Below are positions 13,126 through 19,194 of a stretch of 19,194 nucleotides of DNA, in pieces. Where the stretch lies: NCBI RefSeq assembly GCF_001949145.1, contig NW_019091391.1, positions 9,240 to 28,433 of the forward strand, given 5' to 3'. Within the stretch, counting starts at the first letter, position 1; every line of letters begins with the position of its first letter. Position numbers and translations under genes: made by a program. The DNA is from Acanthaster planci (Eukaryota > Echinodermata > Asteroidea > Valvatida > Acanthasteridae). The notes under the pieces are model-generated. The model ran no database searches. It was given only the letters and a program-made list of their open reading frames with translations, and was not told the DNA's origin.

Positions 13126-13145
13126 CTCGGATTTGGTTTGTGGTC

Positions 13146-13300
13146 AATTCTTTTTGTAGCCAACTCCTGAGTCAACTTGGTCCCACATCAATCTCACCCA
13201 GACTGATGAATAACATTACGTTTGCTCCGCCCCGGCTCCTTTCCAAAATTTAACCCAGCTACGAGGACGTGCGCCCTCTACTGACATTTTTCTAATCATC
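13146..13300 (+). promoter_or_regulatory. PFDN1 promoter and 5' UTR
   Basis: The short gap before the PFDN1 ATG contains a GC box in reverse orientation (CCGCCCC, 13227-13233) and a CTCF-like sequence on the - strand at 13271-13284. No TATA box is placed well, which is usual for a housekeeping gene. Transcription start unknown. Confidence 0.6.
13271..13284 (-). promoter_or_regulatory. CTCF-like site in PFDN1 promoter
   Basis: On the - strand the sequence reads TCAGTAGAGGGCGC, matching 13 of 14 positions of the vertebrate CTCF consensus CCASYAGRKGGCRS. CTCF occurs across bilaterians. Occupancy is inferred from the motif only. Confidence 0.45.
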
Positions 13301-13339
13301 ATGGCGGCCCCCGGAGGTATCGATTTGGAGCTTAAGAAG
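13301..13339 (+). CDS. PFDN1: PFDN1 exon 1 (start codon)
   Basis: ATG at 13301 in ATCATCATGGCG, reading MAAPGGIDLELKK, then donor GTAAAT at 13340, phase 0. The N-terminus is nearly identical to human PFDN1 apart from a two-residue GG insertion. Confidence 0.96.
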
Positions 13340-16300
13340 GTAAATCCATCAAATGTCATATTGTCCCCTTTCCATTCAGTATCTACGACAGAAATCGAAC
13401 GTAACGTAGTCTAATATATGCTGTAGACTTTGTTTACAATTTGATTCAAATGTTAGTCGTCTTTAAATGATTAAATTAGGTTTTCGTAGGCATAGTATAA
13501 CCTAGTAAAACTGCTCGACCTATGCATGAGCTATAAAAAAGGAGTCACACACACGTTGGCCCAGCAAACTTGTAGGAAAACACTTAACGTTAGATTTTTC
13601 CGAGCAATAGGGTTTGTGTTAGTATTATGGCTTTCTTTCCCAAATATGCTTAGGCCTTTCATGCTTATGATATCACATTGATTGCATATGAAACAGAAAA
13701 GATGAAACATGTCGAATGAAGAACACAGATTTACACAATACGCACAAGCCTTCACAAATTATATTTACCATGCCAACCAACCGCCAGGCATTCCAGGAGC
13801 TACAGATTAAGATGATTGACACCTCCCAGCAACTGAAGATAGCCGACGCCCAGATTGATCAGCTCAAGAGGCAGAAGGACCACGCCCGCCTGACAGACAA
13901 GGAAATCTCGCAGCTTCCGGCCAACACAAGGGTCTACGAAGGTGTCGGACGAATGTGAGTAGAAAGAGATCCCACCCAACTCCATGAAAAATTTTGGCTT
14001 TGAACCTTAGTGAATCCACGGAAAGTCAGCAAGTGTGTAGGATTGGTTGAGGAGGTAAAACATAGTGGCTAGGGTAAGTGTGGGAATTTTCGACCAGGAG
14101 GAGAATTTGACCAAATGGATTCAAAAACTACACAGCTGGTCGAATTTCGTGATTTTCTTATGTGGTCCAATACCCCCACCTTTACCCTAATTTTTTTGTA
14201 TGGGATTGCAGAGCGTGAAATTACAGTCGAACATCGGACATTTTCGGAGCACTTATTGTGTTTGTCTGAACAAAATCAAAGATGCTCAGACAAATTGTCT
14301 GACCAACATATCAATAACAGCTCTTAAAATATCAACACAATATATGGGATTAAGGCGTCCGATTTATTATTAGTTTTGTGTTAGAATTACGCTAGTTACG
14401 CCCAAGGCATTCATCAGGGCTGATCGTTCATCACCGGCCCATGTCACCCAGCGCCATGCGTGTATGTACCTATATACTTTACTTGTACAGACATGAAATT
14501 GCCCCATAATTCTTTGCGCTTTGTCAACATCAATGTTTCCCTATCACAGTGGTGAAAACACATGCGCAAAGCTCTATGCATTAAATGAACCTGCTCTGGT
14601 TCCCGCCTCGTCGCACCCATGTAAAAGAGTGCATGATGGAACTGTAGCTATCGGTACCAGTCTGTACTGTACAGTAGCATTCTTCATTGGCTGTACATGT
14701 TGCAAATGCAAAAGGTTACATTACAACTCTACCTTGTATTTAATAATGTAATGGCAGAACAAACTTGATTGTGTTATGACATTTTGTCCGAGCATGACCA
14801 CTTTTTTGGTCTAATTTTGCACTCTAGAATGGAATGTCTCTTGAAAATTGCAACTTTATAAGTATGACGTTCCTTGTTGACTGCAACGGCAGATTATTAG
14901 AAAAATCAAGATACATGTAGTTTCCAGTAAAAATGTCTCTGGTATTAGAGTTGTTATTCCACAACTGTGACATTTGCCCAACTATAGTTGAGACCGTCCT
15001 AACTACAGTGTGACAGTTGGGCCAGCCAAACTTTAGCACAGAGCACCAGCAGTGTAACGTCAGTCGTTTTGTTTATGTTGGTAGTTCATGCAAAGAAAGT
15101 GTTCTTTCTACTGCCCAATGGGCATATTTTGAATGATTTCTGTTTGGGTTTAAGCTGCAAAAGGGAAGTTGAGATATACTCTGTACAAATTTGCCGACTA
15201 TAATAGTTGAGCCAGCTCCACTACAGCACTACAGTTGGGAGTGTCCCGACTATTGTTGGAACAGATGCTATAATACAGACAGACAGACAGACAGCCCACC
15301 CGCCCGACAGACAGACAGACACCATACTTGAAGCCCAACAATAAGAGCCATTGTATGTAGCCATGTGGCTCATCTGTCTTTATACATTGTAGTTTCATCC
15401 ATATTTTGGATATTTTGGTCAATCTGGGCCTGCTTTGTATAAGTATATTAGAGATAAGTTTGATCCAATAACAGATGCAGACACAGCAACATGTGATACT
15501 GTGAGTTCCAATCAGAACCATGCCTTCTCTTACGAGAATTGCGTTATTACTTCTGTCATTCCACAGTCTTGTGAGATGTGAGAAACTGACAAATGAAAAC
15601 ATCCAAGGAGTACACCGAGCCTTTGCTCTTTAAACTTCACAGCCCTTTAGAAATTTCTCTTTTGTTATAAAATGCGTGATCGATTGATAAAAGATGTGAC
15701 CTCTGTGGAGAGGCATTTTATTTGCATGACTTGGAATCCATGTGGTGTAAGATAAATGGTTGCATGTTGCAAGCAGGCTTTCATCCAGGACTGAAACTCT
15801 ACACATATCTGCCTGCCCCTTCCCAGCCAAGCTTAAAACCTAGGGAGGCCTCTTCCAGGAAACTTGTTAAAATGATTGCCTTCAATCTGTTCTTAAGCCA
15901 TGTTTTCACTATACCCAATATTTTGAATGGAGTTTGAAGACTTGATCGCCTGTGCTCAAGATTTCATATGCAACAAATTAGGGCTTGTAAATTTTGAACA
16001 AGCAAAGAATGCCTGTTCCAATTTGGTTTTGCCAGTCCTTAACCCTAACAGTCCTCCAACAAGTGAAGGATTGAGGAGTGTTAGGGTTAAGACAGGTGGT
16101 TAGATGAGACACTGTTGCAATGTCCAGCTTATTCTGCAAAACGAAGGGAAAACATAACATAAGTCCTATGCTATCCTAAAGTGCATTTTTTTCCAAAGTA
16201 CTTCCATCTTTGAAACTTCCTTGTCAAGTTGTATACAGTTTCATTTTGTGTATTAATAAGCAAAAAGCCCATGCCTTAAAAAACATTGAAAAGGAAAAAA

Positions 16301-18859
16301 AGAAAACCATGAGACTAGAAGAAATCACCTACCAGTACTTTATCCAGGATTTGTGGAAACATGGCACCATACATGGACAACTTTTACACCAACAAGCAAT
16401 GTTAGGAACTAGTTCTAGGATTTAAACAGATGATTCACTAATCTTCCAAATATCAAAAGACTTTGATGACACAGTGTGTCTGTCACAGTCTAGTCCAAAT
16501 GTCACCGACGTCAACTGGTACCCATGCACAATCACGGCAGGTTCCAAGAACTCTTAACTTTTACTGTCTGAGGCGAAGTAGAAAGTCTGTGACCAAGACT
16601 CTGCAAAGAAGTCTGGATCATCATTTTAATGGTTCTAAGATCTAGGGCCCGTCCACTAACTAGAATTTCTTCTCCATTTCTTCCCCCTTTTCCTTCTTTG
16701 CCCCTCCCGCGCTCCTCCCCGGGTATTTTGCCCTAAAACACACTCTTGCTCTGTGGTAATTGAGGCCTTGAATAGAATTATTCAAGTGGAGCTTTGGAGG
16801 TGAGATGAAAGGGTTGAACATTGCGTTATGATAGATGTAGAGTTTGCAGGGGTGAGCTCTGTGCAGAAAGGGTTAGCTTGCGTGGAGTTGTTTGTTTAGT
16901 GTCAAGTTCACCAAGGGCGAGTTGACCAGCATTCACGTCACACTCCACAAATGCAGCTGGCTCCATTGGAAGCCGTGCATCGGAAGTTGCAATTTGCCAA
17001 AAAGGCCACCATGTCCCGATTTCAACTCAACCTGTCGACAATGGAAATCTAAAAGCCCTTGTTTGTCAAGTTACGTGGGCAGGAAGTCGGAAATGCAGGA
17101 AGAATTAACAGCTGGAGGAAAGCCAACTTGTGGACAGAGGCCGTCAAAGTCATGATACGACATGGAGGATGACAGGGGACGGCTTCTAAAATTATGAACT
17201 TGATGGTTGTCGACCCAATGGTGACATTGAAATGTTTTCACCCTAACCCCCAGGCCCTTTTGGCTAGGGATCCTCCTCAGTCCTCCAGAATCCTCCAATT
17301 TTGGGGGTGAAATCCTCCACAATTTCTTGAAAATGTTACTTAGAGGTGTGCCTACTACCTCAATCCTTCCAAATCCTTTGGCCATTCCTGTCCTTATGTT
17401 GAGACAGTGTGAATGGCATTCTTGAGCAGTGCGGTCGGTTTAAAAGAAATACTGGGCTGAATTTATGCATGACTAAGCAAAAACAACACAAGGTCTAACC
17501 CATGACCTTCACTCACGGCATCCTTTGTAATATGCCATACACTTTTGCCATTCACCCTCAATCCTCCAAAACCACCCAAAGGATTTTGGAGGATTGAGGA
17601 GGGTTAGGGTTAATATCCCACAGATCCAATGCCCTACTTCATGCTTTACAGTGCTAAAGGTTTAATAATTTCCTTGACTTAACACCGCCCCCCTGGAAGA
17701 AAAAGCTTAAAGCTCCAACTTTGTGGAAGAGGGGATTTATTCTTGACCATCATAAGTTAGTGAGTCTGTGTGCCCAAACCGTCTTTCCTGTGAATGGACG
17801 TGCCACGATACTATATGTTTAATACTTCTGGCTTTATTCTCATTGGGAACAAGTTGTTTTCCAAGTGAAGCCTACCCTAATTCCCAGCAGAGCATTCCAT
17901 GTGGTTCTTCTGCACTATTTAAAAAAATGCTGTGATGTAACTGCTGCAACATTCCATTGCTAATTTTAATTGAAGTCCATCCTTATTTTTGTCTTGTTTG
18001 GTGCTCCTTATTTTGACAGGTTTCTTCTGCAGGATATTGCCAAAGTCAGGGAAGCGTTGGACGGCAGGGTCCAGACAGCTGACGATAAGATCAAGAAGTT
18101 ACAGGTAGTTTGACACTTAGATTGATCCCCACTTTGCCCAGCTTCTTCAGTGATTGTTTAAAATCTGCTCACATGAAACTAAGGTTTAGAAAAGCTGAAA
18201 GTTGGTTTTAAGGTCCAATGTTAAAGTTTTTGTTTGATAAGACATTAATATGTTTTATTTGCAGAACATGTGAAATTTGAGGCAATGATAGCCTTTGCGT
18301 TTTTAATCTTGTTTAAACAAACACCACACATGTATGTAAACAAACACTAAATTAGGCAGTGACTTTGTTGAAATGAATAAAATCCTGAAGTTTGATATTT
18401 TGTCCTTCCGTACTGTGACGGCAATGCTTGTTAGCACCAGGTTTTGCAATAGTGAGTCGCTGATATAAATGAAGTATCCCAACAATTGTTAATATTTGTA
18501 TTGCCCCAATCCCAAAGTATTTCCCAAGAAAATGAAATAAATGCATTACCAGGTAGACCAAATGACTGGCTTCTTTTCCTACCTTTTTTAACATTTTAAA
18601 CACGAAAATGATAGAATCCAAGGAAAAAACCTCGGTAAAATTTTGATAATCAAAGACAGATATCACTAATGGTCATTTATGTCAGGAGGGATAGTCACTA
18701 GTTCTACCTAGGCTGCCTACAGCTTATGTCGTTTCTTTTTGTAACCCTGAATTTGCTCATTTCTTGCAGAACAACAAGGCCTACTTGGAGCGAACCCTCA
18801 AGGAAAGTGAGACTAACCTGAGAGAGATGGTGGCTCAGAAACAGGCTGCCAGGTCTTGA
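13301..18859 (+). CDS. PFDN1: Prefoldin subunit 1 (PFDN1), complete spliced gene
   Basis: Four exons (13301-13339, 13788-13954, 18020-18104, 18770-18859) join in frame into a 126-residue protein; human PFDN1 is 122. Prefoldin 1 is a beta-type subunit of the cytosolic hexameric prefoldin co-chaperone, which captures nascent actin and tubulin and delivers them to CCT. The product starts MAAPGGIDLELKKAFQELQI, has a first coiled-coil helix (IDTSQQLKIADAQIDQLKRQ), the signature LTDKEI...YEGVGRMF in the beta-hairpin region, and a second helix ending NLREMVAQKQAARS. The start ATG is in good context (ATCATCATGG). Intron phases are 0, 2 and 0. No broken or missing part is seen. Confidence 0.97.
13340..13787 (+). 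other. PFDN1 intron 1
   Basis: 448 bp, GTAAAT to ACCGCCAG, AT-rich. No repeat or other gene is recognised. First-intron regulatory sites are possible but none can be named. Confidence 0.9.
13788..13954 (+). CDS. PFDN1: PFDN1 exon 2: first helix and hairpin core
   Basis: Acceptor CCGCCAG at 13781-13787, donor GTGAGT at 13955, ends phase 2 inside the Met codon of GRMF. It reads AFQELQIKMIDTSQQLKIAD, then AQIDQLKRQKDHARLTDKEI and the conserved NTRVYEGVGR. Confidence 0.97.
14070..14190. repeat. Inverted-repeat element with TTAGGGTAA-like ends
   Basis: The left end TAGGGTAAGTGTGGG (14070-14084) is the reverse complement of the right end around CCCCCACCTTTACCCTAA (14173-14190), with small differences. 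Inside, TTCGACCAG (14089-14097) pairs with CTGGTCGAA (14136-14144). The asymmetric arms suggest a foldback MITE with a deletion in the left arm. Confidence 0.6.
14973..15239. repeat. Diverged pair of 50-bp repeats
   Basis: TTTGCC...ACTAT..AGTTGAG...TCC..ACTACAG...ACAGTTGGG occurs at 14973-15021 and again at 15190-15239 with several differences. The first copy contains the perfect palindrome CAACTATAGTTG (14979-14990) and an 8-bp inverted pair GCCCAACT/AGTTGGGC. The second runs on into the ACAG microsatellite. Confidence 0.6.
15275..15321. repeat. ACAG tetranucleotide microsatellite
   Basis: Five perfect ACAG units (15275-15294), a CCCACCCGCCCG interruption, then nearly four more units (15307-15321). 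Some non-LTR elements and SINEs end in such short tandem tails, and the copy at 15190-15274 lies directly upstream. Confidence 0.9.
16038..16091. repeat. Hairpin with TTAGGGTTAAG arms
   Basis: CTTAACCCTAACAGTCCTC (16038-16056) is complementary to GAGGAGTGTTAGGGTTAAG (16073-16091) at 18 of 19 positions, with a 16-base loop. The arms contain telomere-like CCCTAAC/TTAGGG. Confidence 0.85.
16666..16720 (+). other. Pyrimidine-rich tract
   Basis: About 55 bases of almost pure C/T with only a few purines, ending in CGCGCTCCTCCCC. Possibly remnant simple sequence. It is not placed before an exon. Confidence 0.7.
17236..17312. repeat. Diverged TCCTCC/CCCTAA inverted repeat
   Basis: TTTCACCC (17236-17243) and GGGTGAAA (17305-17312) are inverted ends around CCCTAACCCC and repeated TCCTCC words. 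Its content resembles the hairpins at 16038 and 17555, so it is probably a diverged family member. Confidence 0.5.
17555..17614. repeat. Second hairpin of the TTAGGG/TCCTCC family
   Basis: CCCTCAATCCTCCAAAA (17555-17571) pairs with TTTTGGAGGATTGAGGAGGG (17584-17603) with a single bulged base and a 12-base loop, followed by TTAGGGTTAA. GGATTGAGGAGGGTTAGGG here and GGATTGAGGAGTGTTAGGG at 16069-16087 are the same word with one change. Confidence 0.85.
18020..18104 (+). CDS. PFDN1: PFDN1 exon 3: second helix start
   Basis: Acceptor TTTTGACAG at 18011-18019, donor GTAGTT at 18105. The first G completes the Met codon, then FLLQDIAKVREALDGRVQTA and DDKIKKLQ. A competing acceptor TTCTGCAG at 18025-18032 would drop conserved residues and break the frame. 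Confidence 0.96.
18105..18769 (+). other. PFDN1 intron 3
   Basis: 665 bp, GTAGTT to TTCTTGCAG, AT-rich. Nothing is recognised on either strand beyond AT-driven open frames. Confidence 0.88.
18770..18859 (+). CDS. PFDN1: PFDN1 exon 4 (stop codon)
   Basis: Acceptor TTCTTGCAG at 18761-18769. It reads NNKAYLERTLKESETNLREM and VAQKQAARS, with TGA at 18857-18859. This is the C-terminal helix of the beta-type prefoldin and aligns with the human end (KKSYLERSVKEAEDNIREM). Confidence 0.96.
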   Translation, partial: NNKAYLERTLKESETNLREMVAQKQAARS

Positions 18860-19194
18860 TCTTTCCTGCCCCCGTTGTAAAAAGAAAAAGTTCTGCGTGA
18901 AGCGTGAAATTGTATTTGTCTTAGGGATAGTAGAGGCCAGTGTGACCAGTCTGAAATTGTACCAAGAGTTCTCTCTGTCGATAGCAGTTGATGTCGGGAC
19001 GTGAATTCCAGTGCAATTTTAGCTGTTGTTTGATGCCAGCCCATGTGGGCTGTGTATGCATATGTACATCACAGCCATGTTCGAGATCGGCGGGCTTTCC
19101 AAACAGTCTCAATTCAGGACAGTTGTCTTAAATGGCTGTCCCCTCTTGCCTTGCAAGGACTTGGATTCTTCGTAAATGAGCATGTCACTCTGCC
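18860..19194 (+). other. PFDN1 3' UTR, incomplete
   Basis: Non-coding sequence after the PFDN1 stop. No AATAAA or ATTAAA is present before the end of the window, so the poly(A) site probably lies beyond it or uses a variant hexamer. Confidence 0.7.

Larger units (their letters stand above)
8425..13145 (+). other. Long AT-rich region, probable PKD2 3' UTR and/or spacer
   Basis: About 4.7 kb without convincing coding sequence on either strand; open frames are short, AT-driven and unlike known proteins. It has a short hairpin at 8615-8656, a 14-bp direct repeat (AGTGTTGTAACAAA at 9560 and 9578), two Pumilio-type words, a T7G10 run at 11422-11438 and poly(A) hexamers at 9899, 12703 and 13120. 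The absence of another gene and the strong poly(A) context at 13120 allow one very long 3' UTR, but a shorter UTR ending near 9925 plus spacer fits equally well. Confidence 0.6.
13955..18019 (+). other. PFDN1 intron 2 with small repeats
   Basis: A 4.07 kb intron, much larger than the other two. It holds a degenerate inverted-repeat element (14070-14190), two related 50-bp segments (14973-15021, 15190-15239), an ACAG microsatellite (15275-15321), a telomere-like hairpin (16038-16091), a pyrimidine-rich tract (16666-16720) and two further TCCTCC/CCCTAA inverted repeats (17236-17312, 17555-17614). Open frames up to 134 residues cross these repeats and look spurious. No gene is seen inside. Confidence 0.85.

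Noticed and set aside
15198-15602. 134-codon - strand open frame in PFDN1 intron 2
   Set aside because: It runs through the ACAG microsatellite and repeat segments; no recognisable protein.
16892-17385. Open frames on both strands (87 and 104 codons)
   Set aside because: They overlap each other and a hairpin repeat; composition and lack of similarity argue against genes.
16038-17614. Interstitial telomere insertion
   Set aside because: Only one and a half TTAGGG units per site, always within larger foldback arms carrying TCCTCC words; better explained as a repeat family.
1-19194. Any prokaryotic-type system (operon, CRISPR, toxin-antitoxin, prophage)
   Set aside because: Both genes are clearly spliced metazoan genes; no repeat-spacer array, ribosome-binding sites or clustered open frames are present.

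Overview
This is a eukaryotic (metazoan) window with two protein-coding genes, both spliced and both on the + strand, head to tail. The first is the 3' two thirds of a polycystin-2 (PKD2/TRPP2) cation channel gene. The second is a complete prefoldin subunit 1 (PFDN1) gene. GC-rich coding exons lie in AT-rich introns of a few hundred bases to 4 kb. Splice sites are canonical GT-AG, several with readable branch points. The polycystin keeps two intact EF-hand loops, whereas the vertebrate protein has one, which points to an invertebrate. The overall look (invertebrate deuterostome-like proteins, frequent TACATGTA words, GAGGGCGC motifs) suggests a cephalochordate, hemichordate or echinoderm. The species is an inference and cannot be fixed from the sequence alone.

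Layout. 1-32: end of an upstream PKD2 intron. 33-3870: eight well-supported exons encoding S2 to S6 of the channel, the pore with its Leu-Gly-Asp filter, two EF-hands, the acidic serine linker and the C-terminal coiled coil. 3871-5402: long intron with a probable in-frame cassette exon at 4391-4480. 5403-8042: the last conserved segment, then a lineage-specific Ser/Arg/Thr-rich tail over several exons, ending in a 100-codon exon with 15 consecutive tetrapeptides that each end in Ser. 8043-8424: alternative ends of the reading frame. 8425 to about 13145: AT-rich, apparently non-coding, probably a very long PKD2 3' UTR or a UTR plus spacer; the best poly(A) signal is at 13120. About 13146-13300: compact promoter and 5' UTR of PFDN1 with a GC box and a CTCF-like site. 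13301-18859: PFDN1 in four exons (126 residues), with a 4 kb second intron full of small inverted repeats and a microsatellite. 18860-19194: PFDN1 3' UTR, with no poly(A) signal seen.

The two genes have no known shared pathway. PKD2 makes a ciliary/ER calcium-permeable channel; PFDN1 is part of the cytosolic hexameric co-chaperone that passes actin and tubulin to the CCT chaperonin. Their adjacency looks like ordinary gene order. I found no defence system, operon, CRISPR array, rRNA or tRNA. The points most worth a second look are the repeat tail and unclear end of polycystin-2, the cassette exon, the retained EF-hand, the CTCF-like motifs and the hairpin repeat family in the PFDN1 intron.
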